Of a stretch of DNA of 64,000 nucleotides, positions 45,546 to 53,917 are shown one piece after another. The translations under genes and the position numbers were made by a program. Within the stretch, counting starts at the first letter, position 1. The number at the start of each line of letters is the position of its first letter. Origin of the DNA: Rhizobium phaseoli (lineage in GTDB: Bacteria > Pseudomonadota > Alphaproteobacteria > Rhizobiales > Rhizobiaceae). The DNA is taken from positions 1-64,000 of the forward strand of contig NZ_ML133566.1 of NCBI RefSeq assembly GCF_003985125.1, in the 5' to 3' direction. The notes beneath the pieces were generated by a model. That model did not search any database. It was not told where the DNA came from and worked only from the letters and a program-made list of their open reading frames with translations.

Positions 45546-46088
45546 TCAAAAGATAGCATAGCGGGCAGTCTCTTCAATCAAACTGGTCTTTTCGACCTTG
45601 TCCGGGTCCGACTCGTCAAGGAAATCTCTATAGTCCATCGGACCGCCGCCGGCGTTTATGTAGGCCGGATCGTCGTGCGTTTCTCGGTAGATGTCGTCGA
45701 ATGTACGGTTCTTAACATGATCGACCCCGAACTGGAGGGCTTCGACGTCCGTGCCCGACAACATCCTTCCATTCGCTTCACGTGCGGCCCTGACCTTGTG
45801 GCGTTGATCAACTTCGAACGGAAGGTCGCCGTTGCTTTTCAGCGCTATCATCTCGATGGGGTCGCGTCGAAGAAGATTATAAACAACGGTAGCCAGCGGC
45901 CCAAACGGAGCGGCCTGATACGTGTCACCGCTTATCGGACGTCCGTAGTGCGAGAGATGGTATTTATCCGCAAAGAAAGCGGACTTTACTAATTGGTACA
46001 CGTCGAATCCCGGACTTGCGTTTGCAATCCACAGGATGACTTCCATTGCCTTGGAAGCGTTCGGAATGTATCTGGGGGTCGGTGCCAT
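45546..46088 (-). CDS. DUF4065 (Panacea/GepA-SocA-like) protein, probable antitoxin
   Basis: 180 residues. The Panacea core is evident: KAMEVILWIANASPGFDVYQLVKSAFFADKYHLSHYGRPISGDTYQAAPFGPLATVVYNLL. Proteins of this family neutralise many unrelated toxins encoded beside them. The start was placed at MAPTPRYIP, where the family homology begins; the longer frame to 46217 has no support. The first gene inside the left att site together with the toxin. Confidence 0.8.
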   Translation of the reverse strand: MAPTPRYIPNASKAMEVILWIANASPGFDVYQLVKSAFFADKYHLSHYGRPISGDTYQAAPFGPLATVVYNLLRRDPIEMIALKSNGDLPFEVDQRHKVRAAREANGRMLSGTDVEALQFGVDHVKNRTFDDIYRETHDDPAYINAGGGPMDYRDFLDESDPDKVEKTSLIEETARYAIF

Positions 46089-46225
46089 AGGGGAAAATAT
46101 AGGTTGAAAAACAAATTGAATCAATAGTTTACTTAAGCTGTTGATTTGAATCGCTTTCTTGAGTCGCTCGGCCGAATCTTCGAGTGTTCTGCGTAAGCCT
46201 ATGGGCGGCCGCTTCACGAATGGGA

Positions 46226-46444
46226 TCAGTTGGACGGATTGGCATAGCGAATAGAACCACCGTCCAGATAAAGGCCCGTCTCATGTTCGCGGCCTCTTCG
46301 CACCCATTCGCGGGCAATTTTAGCTGGGACAATCGAGTAGACGTTCCCCTTAGATACGCTGGTAGCATCCATGTCGGCCTTCTTTGCGAACTCGACGAGT
46401 GTTTGTCGATCTGAGCCGGCGCGACGCCGAATTGCATAGAACAT
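46226..46444 (-). CDS. Small hypothetical protein
   Basis: 72 residues (MFYAIRRRAGSDRQTLVEFAKKADMDATSVSKG...). TGGAGG lies 7 bases before the ATG, a convincing ribosome site. Basic with no membrane segment. Family not recognised. Confidence 0.6.
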   Translation of the reverse strand: MFYAIRRRAGSDRQTLVEFAKKADMDATSVSKGNVYSIVPAKIAREWVRRGREHETGLYLDGGSIRYANPSN

Positions 46445-46540
46445 TTCGTTACCTCCACATTTTGCAGCCCTTGCCACGTTTTTCTAACTTCCGAAAACCT
46501 ACATTATCGGAACTCACGATCAGTTGAGCGGTCATCCGTC

Positions 46541-47080
46541 TCATAGGGCGAAGTCATCATCTGGCTTTTGGCGGCGCTTACCTGGCTTCTTCGCTTTCGG
46601 CTTGGGCTTAGGCTTCTGCATTCGTGCGGCCGCATTTTCACTGCGCTGCTTCTCGATCACCCGGAGCCCGTCAAACATCTCGGACTCACCAGCGCGTTGC
46701 TGGGTGTTCTGCCCCAGCAGTTGCGATGCCGCCACCTGCAGACCCCCAGCCACCATCTGATGTATGGCGTCTTCCCACTCCCAGGCTCGATCAGTCTTCG
46801 CTCGATATTCGCGATGACGGATGGATAGCGTGTCCCCGATGAGATAGGAGCTTGGCCATTCGCCAAGCGCTTCATGGTAGTCGCGATAGGCTTGCACGAC
46901 ATCCGCGCATTGGCGCCCAAGTTCCTCAGGGCGGCCGGCGCCTCGGACTATGCGAATGACGTTGGCAGCCAATCGTTTCAAGGGCCAATGCAGATCTAAC
47001 TCGGCATTGCGCCGATCCAGTTCGCGTTGATCGTTTTCGACTGCAAGACGGATATGCGGCGGCTTCTGGTCTTCAGACAT
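46541..47080 (-). CDS. Hypothetical protein with Lys/Pro-rich tail
   Basis: 179 residues. Helical throughout; DWR-like composition with SYLIGDTLSIRHREYRAKTDRAWEWEDAIHQMVAGG. It ends in the low-complexity basic tail KPKPKPKAKKPGKRRQK, suggestive of nucleic-acid binding. Function unknown. Confidence 0.65.
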   Translation of the reverse strand: MSEDQKPPHIRLAVENDQRELDRRNAELDLHWPLKRLAANVIRIVRGAGRPEELGRQCADVVQAYRDYHEALGEWPSSYLIGDTLSIRHREYRAKTDRAWEWEDAIHQMVAGGLQVAASQLLGQNTQQRAGESEMFDGLRVIEKQRSENAAARMQKPKPKPKAKKPGKRRQKPDDDFAL

Positions 47081-47178
47081 TCGTTCCTCTCAGTGCCGCC
47101 AACCAGAAGCTGAACGGAAAGGAACGAGTCGTCAATACCGCGATGGCGGGAGCGACCCCGAAGAGCCGCCCCCCAATT

Positions 47179-47277
47179 TCACTTTGCGGCCTTCATGGCT
47201 TTAATCTCTTCGAGGATTTCCCTCAGCTTTTCCGGAGAGGTCTGTTCAAGGATGGCGAGCAGCTTTGAAGCCCTCAT
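47179..47277 (-). CDS. Very small hypothetical protein (32 aa)
   Basis: MRASKLLAILEQTSPEKLREILEEIKAMKAAK, an amphipathic helix. The ATG overlaps the previous stop (ATGA), so translation is coupled. It is the last gene of the 49003-47179 run. Confidence 0.5.
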   Translation of the reverse strand: MRASKLLAILEQTSPEKLREILEEIKAMKAAK

Positions 47278-47522
47278 GATGATTGCTCCTGCTCCACGAC
47301 AGTGCGCGGGCGCGCATCGCCCACGACTAGAACAAACGAATGCTCGGAATCGATGGCTTTTCGCCATTTGCGGTCCGGGCTCATTTCTGCCATTGCGTCG
47401 CAAAGGGCGTTGGCATGAAACTCCGCACGCTCCATGGCGGACATCTCTTTGACTGCCGCGGCAGCCGCTGTGACCGGAACTGCGGCGGCGGCAATTCCAC
47501 CCAGGAAAGTTCTACGCTGCAT
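47274..47522 (-). CDS. Small protein with signal-peptide-like N-terminus
   Basis: 82 residues. MQRRTFLGGIAAAAVPVTAAAAAV resembles a short twin-arginine or Sec signal (RRTFLGG). The rest is hydrophilic (FHANALCDAMAEMSPDRKWR). Coupled to the upstream gene by TGATG and to the downstream one by ATGA. Function unknown. Confidence 0.6.
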   Translation of the reverse strand: MQRRTFLGGIAAAAVPVTAAAAAVKEMSAMERAEFHANALCDAMAEMSPDRKWRKAIDSEHSFVLVVGDARPRTVVEQEQSS

Positions 47523-47773
47523 CACGCGGCCTCCCTTGCCTGCACTGGGTTGCTGGCGACCAGCGCGGCGTGCGTTCGCTGAATCACCTCCGCCGCCTGC
47601 CAGCGCTCGACGAGCTGCTCGCGGGTGCATTCCGTGTATTTCGGATACGCGGCGTCGAACCTCTCCAAAAGCTGCTGGAGAGAAGTCTTGCTCATCGAGA
47701 TCCAGGCGCCGCGGCCGGTGTCGATCAGGAGGTCGAACTTGCCGTCAGTCTCGTGGGGAAGAATATTCATCAT
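47522..47773 (-). CDS. Small hypothetical protein
   Basis: 83 residues (LLIDTGRGAWISMSKTSLQQLLERFDAAYPKYTECTREQLVERWQAAEVIQ), mainly helical. It overlaps the upstream gene by ATGA. Not recognised. Confidence 0.62.
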   Translation of the reverse strand: MMNILPHETDGKFDLLIDTGRGAWISMSKTSLQQLLERFDAAYPKYTECTREQLVERWQAAEVIQRTHAALVASNPVQAREAA

Positions 47774-48654
47774 GCTACCACCCCTTCGAGGCCTTCCAGA
47801 TACTTCAGCGCAGCCAGTCGCAACGTCTGAGCGAGTGTGCCGTCAGAGCGGAAATCCCCTTCGAAGACGTCGATCTCGGTAAAAAGCTTCAGCGCCTCAA
47901 TTGCGCCTTCTCGGCTCGGAGCGGCGCCTTTCCATTCCCGCAGCGCGTCTTCATGTTTCTCGTACATATCCGCCGCGATTTGATCTTCATTTTCCTTCGT
48001 GAAGGTTTCGATTGGCAACTCGCGGAAAGCCCTTAGGCCATCTCGATAGGCGATAATTTTGTCGCGCAACGCATCAGGCTTTGTGAAGCCGGGAATCTTG
48101 TACATCGTGTGGATGCCGTGCTCATTGAGCGCGACCTGAGCGATTTGCAGATCTTCGTTTGCGCGCAAAAGAGCGGCAGCTTCAGAAAGCAATCCATCCA
48201 ATTTCAGCACTGCTTCCGGACGTGGATCGTGTGTCGGCTTACTTGATTCCTGCTCCTCGTCTCGCGGTAGTTGGGATAGATACCCGCCAGCCATGGCGTA
48301 CTTATTGACGGTGTTCATAAAGCCGACTTTATGACCGCGTGTGGCGCCCGCCTCCATATCGAGCATGATCGAGCCGAGCAGCGAGGCGTTGCCGACGTTA
48401 TGGTGCTTGCCGATGAAGGCGATGAATTCCTCCGCGAGGCGCCGCCCGAGGTCCGCATCGGCGCTGTAGTTGCCGCTGCGGGGTACATCGGCCCAATAGT
48501 CGTAGCCTCCTCCGTCTTCACGCTTCTTCTTGATGAAGGAAGGACCCTCGTGGAGCGGAGGCGACCCAACTAAGCATGGTTCCTCGTTCTCGCACGTCGG
48601 GGCAGAGCGCCCGAAGTCGGAAACGGTTTTTTTGCGAAGGGTTTTGGTTGCCAT
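47770..48654 (-). CDS. Hypothetical protein of the integrated element
   Basis: 294 residues. The central part (LGRRLAEEFIAFIGKHHNVGNASLLGSIMLDM) and the helical C-terminal third are well formed, with no membrane segment. I recognise no family. Its stop overlaps the next start by ATGA and it begins 1 base after the upstream stop, so it belongs to an operon of small unknown genes. Confidence 0.65.
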   Translation of the reverse strand: MATKTLRKKTVSDFGRSAPTCENEEPCLVGSPPLHEGPSFIKKKREDGGGYDYWADVPRSGNYSADADLGRRLAEEFIAFIGKHHNVGNASLLGSIMLDMEAGATRGHKVGFMNTVNKYAMAGGYLSQLPRDEEQESSKPTHDPRPEAVLKLDGLLSEAAALLRANEDLQIAQVALNEHGIHTMYKIPGFTKPDALRDKIIAYRDGLRAFRELPIETFTKENEDQIAADMYEKHEDALREWKGAAPSREGAIEALKLFTEIDVFEGDFRSDGTLAQTLRLAALKYLEGLEGVVA

Positions 48655-48655
48655 C

Positions 48656-49003
48656 TCAGGCGCTCCTTTTCACGATTGCGATTTGGTCGAGAATGTCGGC
48701 TCGGTCTGCGCTGGTCCGCATCCGCCAGGGGCGAGCATCGATGCGCATCAATTCGATGTTCAGTTCCAGCACGCGGTCGGCTGCGCGTTGCTGAAGGGTC
48801 TTTAAGGTTTCAGCGACCTTCCATTTCGCAGTCATCCATGCGGACTTGAGGCAGCGCGAGAGTGACTTGCGACGGGCTTGGGCATTGGCCGGGCGGGCGT
48901 TCGCCCAGTCTCGGCGGTAGAGCTTCCACGCATGGGACATGATGGCGGCGCGGTCAAATTTAGGCATGCCTTCGGCGGCGGCCAGAATCACACTGTCCTG
49001 CAT
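48656..49003 (-). CDS. Hypothetical protein
   Basis: 115 residues, helical and basic (FDRAAIMSHAWKLYRRDWANARPANAQARRKSLSRCLKSAWMTAKW). Similar FDRAAIMSHAW-type proteins occur in rhizobial islands and prophages, by my recollection. Function unknown. Confidence 0.62.
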   Translation of the reverse strand: MQDSVILAAAEGMPKFDRAAIMSHAWKLYRRDWANARPANAQARRKSLSRCLKSAWMTAKWKVAETLKTLQQRAADRVLELNIELMRIDARPWRMRTSADRADILDQIAIVKRSA

Positions 49004-49025
49004 CGCTCAATCTCCAGTGTTTCTT

Positions 49026-49238
49026 TCAGTTGGTGAAGTCGCCAGCTTTCCAGACGCCGCGGTCCAAGCCCCACTGCTCATCTTCCAGGATGGCCTGTAC
49101 AAGTTCGGCGAGGACAAATGCCTCTTTCGATGACCTGTCGTCGTCGAGGACGGCCTTCGACAAGCCCAGCAACTTTGCTCTGTCTTCCGGATATGCGCTG
49201 AAGGGTTTCACTTCGCTCCGTCCATCTTGTTCAAACAT
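49026..49238 (-). CDS. Small hypothetical protein under repressor control
   Basis: 70 residues, acidic. It is the first gene of the leftward operon, starting 2 bases from the operator repeats and divergent from the XRE gene, so it is likely one of the repressed early genes. Confidence 0.6.
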   Translation of the reverse strand: MFEQDGRSEVKPFSAYPEDRAKLLGLSKAVLDDDRSSKEAFVLAELVQAILEDEQWGLDRGVWKAGDFTN

Positions 49239-49239
49239 T

Positions 49240-49298
49240 ACACTTTTGATATAAGCTTATCACAGGCGCCAAGTCAACACTTTTGATGTAAGGTTATT
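49240..49298. promoter_or_regulatory. Paired operators between divergent genes
   Basis: Two 21-bp direct repeats, ACACTTTTGATATAAGCTTAT (49240-49260) and a copy with three changes (49278-49298), 38 bases apart. The first contains the palindrome ATAAGCTTAT. Their position between the XRE gene and a leftward operon suggests a repressor switch. Confidence 0.65.
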
Positions 49299-49302
49299 TA
49301 TT

Positions 49303-49539
49303 TTGTGTCTCTCTGCAGCTCAATGCCGCGCAGCTCGTGCCCTTTTGGGATGGTCGCAGGATCAACTCTCCGTGGCGTCGAAGGTAGCGAAAGCGACGAT
49401 AGCGAACTTTGAGGCCGGGAAGAGGGCGCCCTATGAAAGGACCCTGGTCGACCTCCGGGAGAGCCTCGAAGCGGCCGGTGTCGCGTTCATTGCCCAGAAC
49501 GGCGGCGGGGCGGGAGTTCGTCTAGCTAAGCCGGAATGA
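49303..49539 (+). CDS. XRE-family repressor (short)
   Basis: 78 residues with a single Cro/C1 helix-turn-helix (CRAARALLGWSQDQLSVASKVAKATIANFEAGKRAP) and a short C-terminal tail (LRESLEAAGVAFI). It begins with TTG; the family consensus starts a few residues before AAQCRAARALLGWSQ, which fits. Likely repressor of the divergent operon and of itself. Confidence 0.8.
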   Translation: MCLSAAQCRAARALLGWSQDQLSVASKVAKATIANFEAGKRAPYERTLVDLRESLEAAGVAFIAQNGGGAGVRLAKPE

Positions 49540-49555
49540 TGGCGGCTCACGCATT

Positions 49556-49966
49556 TTACAGAAGCTCATCCGACTTGGACTCCTCGGCAGCCAGAACCTC
49601 GTTCATGAGGCGATATTCGTGGAGAGCCCCATACAGCAAACTTGCGGCGCCAATTATGGGAATCGAGCTGAGAGCATAGCATATGACCGCTTTGCCAAGC
49701 CTGAGGCCAAATATCGTCGGGCTCGCAAGTAGTAAGCCGCAGAAGATGACGCATGCGATACCCGTCGCCACTGTCATTGGCAGCCAGTCATTCATCATGA
49801 TTAGTCGGCGGTGTTTGATGCTGAGCTGTCTGTCTTTGTTGTAGCCGGACAAAACAGTATCGCGCCGCTCATTCAGCGCCTGGGATGCGACAAACACCAC
49901 GTTTGTTGCCGCCCACAGTCCCGCAACAATCGCAAATACTGGCTGAGCTTCGATGCCAGTCTCCAT
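49556..49966 (-). CDS. Small membrane protein
   Basis: 136 residues with three predicted membrane segments (FAIVAGLWAATNVVFVASQAL; MTVATGIACVIFCGLLLASPTIFG; AVICYALSSIPIIGAASLLYGAL). Start chosen at METGIEAQ, preceded by GGGGA. Function unknown. Confidence 0.6.
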   Translation of the reverse strand: METGIEAQPVFAIVAGLWAATNVVFVASQALNERRDTVLSGYNKDRQLSIKHRRLIMMNDWLPMTVATGIACVIFCGLLLASPTIFGLRLGKAVICYALSSIPIIGAASLLYGALHEYRLMNEVLAAEESKSDELL

Positions 49967-50071
49967 CTTACATCCCCATTGGTGGGCATAGCTTAGCAAG
50001 GAATGACAGAAACTGACAATCCGATGCTGCAATTAGACGCTTTATCACCCACATCCCCCGCCCAACCAAGC

Positions 50072-50129
50072 TGACAAAACCGACTTTACTGACAAAACTA
50101 GCGTTTTGTCGGTTTTGTCAGTTTAGTCA
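50072..50129. repeat. Element palindrome, copy A
   Basis: 58 bases forming an imperfect inverted repeat built from TGACAAAAC and GTTTTGTC units, centred on TAGC. It lies in the divergent gap between the membrane protein and the lipoprotein gene. Related copies at 51237, 51632 and 57001. Confidence 0.8.
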
Positions 50130-50216
50130 CTCAGACTTATTTTCAACCTCCCATGATTTCCTCTTGCCAAAATGCAACCGAATCTTAGGCTGGCCGAAGA
50201 AGTTAGGGGGAGACTT

Positions 50217-50699
50217 ATGAGGCTATCGATATTGCTCGCGCTGGCAGCCGGCGCCCTGTCATCGTGTGCGGCGTCCAGTTCGATGCGTACTGCTCAGAAC
50301 GAAATCATCATCAAAACGCGAGCGGCGCCGATCTGTGGCGATACGGGCGCAATGAAGGTCGCCGGGAAACAGGCTGCGATTGAGACAATCAAAGCTGGAT
50401 ATGACCGTTACATCATCGTTGGCCAAGCAGGCGCTGATACAACGCGGGTTGTTCAGATGCCTGGTTCCTATTCGACGACCGGAACGGCAACGGTCTATGG
50501 AAACACGGGGTACTACAGCGGCAATACGGTCTACAATCCTGGCCCAACGTTCGTGACTGGCGGGCACAATCAGGATCTTGCCGTTCGAATGTTCAAGGAA
50601 GGCGAGCCTGGAAGCCAGAATGCGCTTTCTGCAAGGGATACCCTCGGGCCGAAGTGGGCGCTGATTGTCCGCGACGGCATCAACACCTGTGCAGGGTAG
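50217..50699 (+). CDS. Lipoprotein of unknown function
   Basis: 160 residues. Signal MRLSILLALAAGALSSC with lipobox LSSC. The mature part contains a Gly/Tyr/Thr-rich segment (YSTTGTATVYGNTGYYSGNTVYNPGPTF). GGGGGAGA supports the ATG used here, 45 bases inside the longest frame. Probably anchored in a membrane facing the periplasm. Confidence 0.75.
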   Translation: MRLSILLALAAGALSSCAASSSMRTAQNEIIIKTRAAPICGDTGAMKVAGKQAAIETIKAGYDRYIIVGQAGADTTRVVQMPGSYSTTGTATVYGNTGYYSGNTVYNPGPTFVTGGHNQDLAVRMFKEGEPGSQNALSARDTLGPKWALIVRDGINTCAG

Positions 50700-50714
50700 C
50701 GACCGGAGGGGACT

Positions 50715-51197
50715 GTGAGAACCTTTGTTATCTGGTCGTTCTACATCTTCATCGACCTTGTGGTTGCTTGCCTTGCCACCTTACTAAATGATCAGCAGCC
50801 ATCCGTGCCGTTCCTTGCCACACTCGCCATTCTTTGGATTGGGCTCCCGCTCGTGGGGCTCCTGTCGCTCCTCAAATTCTGGCTGGCCTACTGGCTCTTC
50901 TTACGCACTCGGATGATGCGCTTCTACAAAGCCGAGATGTACAAATTCAAATTCCCTTCAACCAATGGCCACTTCGCGTGGAACCAATACCTGGAATATG
51001 TGATGACCGACGCTTCAGCGAAAAAGGAAGCCGCTGTGAAAGCAGGTGTGTTCGTAGGAGAAATAGAGGGATTCCGGACGACACGTCCTTTCACGATGTT
51101 CATCGCAGCGCAATCCAGCTTTGAACAGGCCATGAGCGAATATCAGGCGCCGCCATCGACGAGTGGGCTGTTCGAACGCGCGAGGCACGTTGAGTGA
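50715..51197 (+). CDS. Small membrane protein
   Basis: 160 residues with two to three N-terminal membrane segments (VIWSFYIFIDLVVACLATLL; FLATLAILWIGLPLVGLLSLLKFWLAYWLFL) and a soluble C-terminal half. GTG start after GGAGGGG, 15 bases from the lipoprotein stop, so likely co-transcribed. Function unknown. Confidence 0.65.
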   Translation: MRTFVIWSFYIFIDLVVACLATLLNDQQPSVPFLATLAILWIGLPLVGLLSLLKFWLAYWLFLRTRMMRFYKAEMYKFKFPSTNGHFAWNQYLEYVMTDASAKKEAAVKAGVFVGEIEGFRTTRPFTMFIAAQSSFEQAMSEYQAPPSTSGLFERARHVE

Positions 51198-51236
51198 CAA
51201 CCGCAATCGCGGCGCCGCGGGCTGGTTCAAGGGTAA

Positions 51237-51296
51237 CCGACAAAACCGACTTTACTGACTAAACCGGTTTCCCGGCTGTGTCGGTTACTCACTGAA
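51237..51296. repeat. Element palindrome, copy B
   Basis: Degenerate copy of the TGACAAAAC palindrome between two convergent genes, overlapping the 3' end of the leftward one. The left arm CGACAAAACCGACTTTACTGAC matches copy A closely (positions 51238-51259), the right arm is decayed. Confidence 0.7.
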
Positions 51297-51545
51297 GCGA
51301 TCGACGACGGCAATCGTACCGTTCTCGACGAGCGGCGTGACATTGAGCGTCTTGCCCTCGGTGACAATGGCGTCACCTTGCCGAACCGGCGCCACGGTGT
51401 GCAGGACGTACTCAATCTTCTGACCGTTAGGATGATTTACGGATGGGCGAGAATTTTGGACGCCAGCGAAGTCCCCCGGCTGCAGTCTCACTCCCTCCAC
51501 CTCGCAGTCCTGCACCGCTCTCAGCCTTACGCTCACTTCTGCCAT
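51285..51545 (-). CDS. Small hypothetical protein
   Basis: 86 residues, mostly beta (VSVRLRAVQDCEVEGVRLQPGDFAGVQ; TEGKTLNVTPLVENGTIAVVDRF). No signal. Not recognised. Its start and the 51797 gene face away from each other across palindrome C. Confidence 0.6.
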   Translation of the reverse strand: MAEVSVRLRAVQDCEVEGVRLQPGDFAGVQNSRPSVNHPNGQKIEYVLHTVAPVRQGDAIVTEGKTLNVTPLVENGTIAVVDRFSE

Positions 51546-51631
51546 GTTGGGCTCCTACCTTGCGTCTGATTGACGGACTTAGAGTCAGCCGAATTCAGCA
51601 AGGGGACGCATGAAAAACTCGTAGCCGGCGC

Positions 51632-51688
51632 TGACAAAACTGACTTTACCGACAGAACCCGTTCTGTCGGTTTTGTCGGTTTAGTCAG
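51632..51688. repeat. Element palindrome, copy C
   Basis: 57 bases, inverted repeat of TGACAAAAC/TTTTGTCGG units, centred on ACCCGTT, in the gap before the 51797 gene. Closest in sequence to copy A. Confidence 0.78.
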
Positions 51689-51796
51689 TGCAACATCCAG
51701 CCTTTTCAGGTGTGGCGTCGATCGGCATCCGCCGTCATGATGGAGGCTGAAACGGGCCGCCGACATCTTGCGCGGAGCCAAGCCTGGAGACGCATT

Positions 51797-52087
51797 ATGA
51801 CCGTTATCGACACCGCCACACTGCTCGAAGACGCTGCCAATCGAATCGCAGATGTTTCCCGGCCGGACCTGCAGATCATGCTCCGTCGCACCGCGCTACT
51901 GTTGCGAAACTCCGGATCGATCGCATTTGACGACGACATGGAAGAAGCTCTGCGGGATCTGTCCGGCGAATTCGGCAAGACGCGCAATGACATGATCAGG
52001 TTTATCGTCAGGGAGTGGATGGAGAAGAACACCTATCTGCCGGTGCACGAGTTGGACGAAGATGGCGATGTTGATGGGAGTGCCTGA
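51797..52087 (+). CDS. Small acidic protein, possible ribbon-helix-helix
   Basis: 96 residues. EFGKTRNDMIRFIVREWMEKN looks like the helical part of an Arc/CopG-type fold, with an acidic tail (HELDEDGDVDGSA). Start at MTVIDTATLLEDAANRIADV. Function unknown. Confidence 0.6.
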   Translation: MTVIDTATLLEDAANRIADVSRPDLQIMLRRTALLLRNSGSIAFDDDMEEALRDLSGEFGKTRNDMIRFIVREWMEKNTYLPVHELDEDGDVDGSA

Positions 52088-52139
52088 GCCGCGCTATCCT
52101 CGGAGCACCCGTCGTGCGAACCCGAAATGGAGCATCAGC

Positions 52140-52337
52140 ATGCCAACCCTCCCGCAGATGACCGGTTCACTGCATATCCACAATTTCTATATCGGAAAGC
52201 TGAAGGCTAAGCAGGAACAACTTTTCGACAGCGACCCCGACCTCGCGATGCTTCTCGACAACGTAGCGGCTATTCTGTCTGAGCACGCTGAAGTATTGGC
52301 TGAGGACATCGCGGACATGGAAGATGACGACACGTGA
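52140..52337 (+). CDS. Small hypothetical protein
   Basis: 65 residues (MPTLPQMTGSLHIHNFYIGKLKAKQEQLFDSDPDLAMLLDNVAAIL...). GGAG lies 8 bases before the ATG. Acidic C-terminus. It follows the 51797 gene by 52 bases. Not recognised. Confidence 0.55.
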   Translation: MPTLPQMTGSLHIHNFYIGKLKAKQEQLFDSDPDLAMLLDNVAAILSEHAEVLAEDIADMEDDDT

Positions 52338-52594
52338 GATCTGAGAGGGCGGGCGCTTGCGCAATCTCATAAACCGCCTCGTCGTCCTGCTCCTCCCTCA
52401 GCCCCTTATATGAGGGTTGTCCCGCCATGCGTCCAGCCCTCCGTATTGGATCTCGGCAACAAGCCTCGGATCGATGCAGATTGCGCCCGTTACCATGCGA
52501 GCTAGAGGGCATCGAACGCCGGCGAGGAGCGGATTTCGCTGAAACCTAAATAGCTGCGGCGGCAACAGTGCTGCACACCTCAAGGAGCAATCTT

Positions 52595-52747
52595 ATGATT
52601 CACAAAATCACTATCACCGGCCCGGCTGGCACTCTCACCTACGAATATCCGGCACATGTTGTTTCTGCGGCCACTCGGCATGCGTTCGACCTGTACCGAC
52701 TTCACTTCGGCCCCCTGTTCGAGGCTACGACGACTTGGTCGCGCTGA
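52595..52747 (+). CDS. Very small hypothetical protein (50 aa)
   Basis: MIHKITITGPAGTLTYEYPAHVVSAATRHAF... to a TGA. AAGGAG lies 9 bases before the ATG, which supports translation. Function unknown. Confidence 0.45.
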   Translation: MIHKITITGPAGTLTYEYPAHVVSAATRHAFDLYRLHFGPLFEATTTWSR

Positions 52748-52869
52748 TCGCGGCGTTAATGCAGAATGGCGCCAAACGGCGCCGTTCTTTCGTCACGACT
52801 GATTTTCCTGTGCTAACCCATATTAACGTGCTGTAGGACAAACGCCTTTCGCACTGGGTTGTCATTCGG

Positions 52870-53295
52870 CTATCTCGTGACGCGACCTTCTAATGCTTCG
52901 ATGCGCTCCAACAGATCCGTTGTCTCGACGGCCTTTCGTTGGGCCTCGATGATAGCAACGACGCTCTGAGCCTCGGATGGCGATATTTCCCCTTCCGTCA
53001 CCGCCTTCAAGACTCCAGCGATGGCTCCGGGCATGTCCTTGGCCGTGTCGATTGTCGGAAGCTGGAACTGAACCGCACGAGGCGTCGGCGCCGGTCGAGG
53101 ATGGATAAACGCGGCGGCCTTCTCGGCAGCCCAGTCCCGGCGCTTCTGGTCGGCGTTCTCATCCACCATTACCTCCAGCAGATATTCGAGGGGTGATTTC
53201 CCGGATCCGAGGATGTCAGCAGCCATCTCCGCCGAACGCTGATTGAGCGTTCCCGGCTTCCGGCCTGCTCCTTCTCGTGCTCCACCTTTTGGCAT
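52870..53295 (-). CDS. Hypothetical protein, GAGRKPGT-type (terminase small subunit-like N-terminus)
   Basis: 141 residues. MPKGGAREGAGRKPGTLNQRS is a start often seen in phage-encoded DNA-packaging or DNA-binding proteins, and DQKRRDWAAEKAAAFIHPRP recalls small terminase-like proteins. A large terminase is absent. The C-terminus is a coiled coil (ETTDLLERIEALEGRV). I would not name a function. Confidence 0.6.
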   Translation of the reverse strand: MPKGGAREGAGRKPGTLNQRSAEMAADILGSGKSPLEYLLEVMVDENADQKRRDWAAEKAAAFIHPRPAPTPRAVQFQLPTIDTAKDMPGAIAGVLKAVTEGEISPSEAQSVVAIIEAQRKAVETTDLLERIEALEGRVTR

Positions 53296-53346
53296 AAGTC
53301 GATTTTCTCTGATTGTTTTCTATTTGTGCTTCGTCTGAAGCCGCAT

Positions 53347-53643
53347 TCATTTGCTGCGGGTCTTCCCGTTGACAGCCGCCAGAAGCGCGGAGACATGCTC
53401 GTTCGCAATTGCGGTCATTGCCGGGTCTTTACTCGCCCGCCGTTGAGGCGACGCTCCGATAAGGCGGATGATGAGGATGTCCTTGCTCTCGGGGCTCGTA
53501 TCCAAGCCCATCTCCGCAGCCCGTCTATAAGCGTCCTGTTCCTCGTCCTCATTCACGACGAGACGCACGACCTTCGGATACTGCTTCTTGGGGCCAGCGA
53601 TCAGCTCCAGTTTGTTCAGGCGGGGGAGAAGGCTACTGGCCAT
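53347..53643 (-). CDS. Small hypothetical protein
   Basis: 98 residues (MASSLLPRLNKLELIAGPKKQYPKVVRLVVNEDEEQDAYRRAAEMGLD). Its start overlaps the end of the upstream gene by 11 bases. Not recognised. Confidence 0.6.
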   Translation of the reverse strand: MASSLLPRLNKLELIAGPKKQYPKVVRLVVNEDEEQDAYRRAAEMGLDTSPESKDILIIRLIGASPQRRASKDPAMTAIANEHVSALLAAVNGKTRSK

Positions 53644-53917
53644 GGAGGCTCCTCGTGGTCGCTACATTGCGAAATGATCCGATCAGGCTCTGGATTTCCA
53701 CCTTCGTCATCCCGTTAGGGAGAGGCTCACCTGCGCTCAAAGCGTCGGACAGCGCTTCAGCGTAGTCTGCGAGTCCCATGCCGACTACGGCCTCGATCGT
53801 CGCCGCAAGCGCGGCAAGCCTTGCGTCCAATTCCTCGTCAGTGAGGTATTCGTAAGGTCTGACGGGATTGTGGCCTTCCAACTTGACGATGCGGTTCTCC
53901 AGGATGCTTCGTGCCAT
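53633..53917 (-). CDS. Small hypothetical protein
   Basis: 94 residues (MARSILENRIVKLEGHNPVRPYEYLTDEELDARLAALAATIEAV). The ATG overlaps the upstream TAA (TAATG), indicating coupled translation. The longer open frame to 54085 is antisense noise. Family not recognised. Confidence 0.62.
   Translation of the reverse strand: MARSILENRIVKLEGHNPVRPYEYLTDEELDARLAALAATIEAVVGMGLADYAEALSDALSAGEPLPNGMTKVEIQSLIGSFRNVATTRSLHGQ

Noticed and set aside
46129..46458. A 109-codon minus-strand frame, or its shorter form starting at an internal Met
   Set aside because: It overlaps the 46226-46444 gene, which has the better ribosome site, and looks like no known protein.
50072..51688. A CRISPR array formed by the TGACAAAAC repeats
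   Set aside because: The copies are palindromic, unequal in length, irregularly spaced and have no spacers or cas genes.
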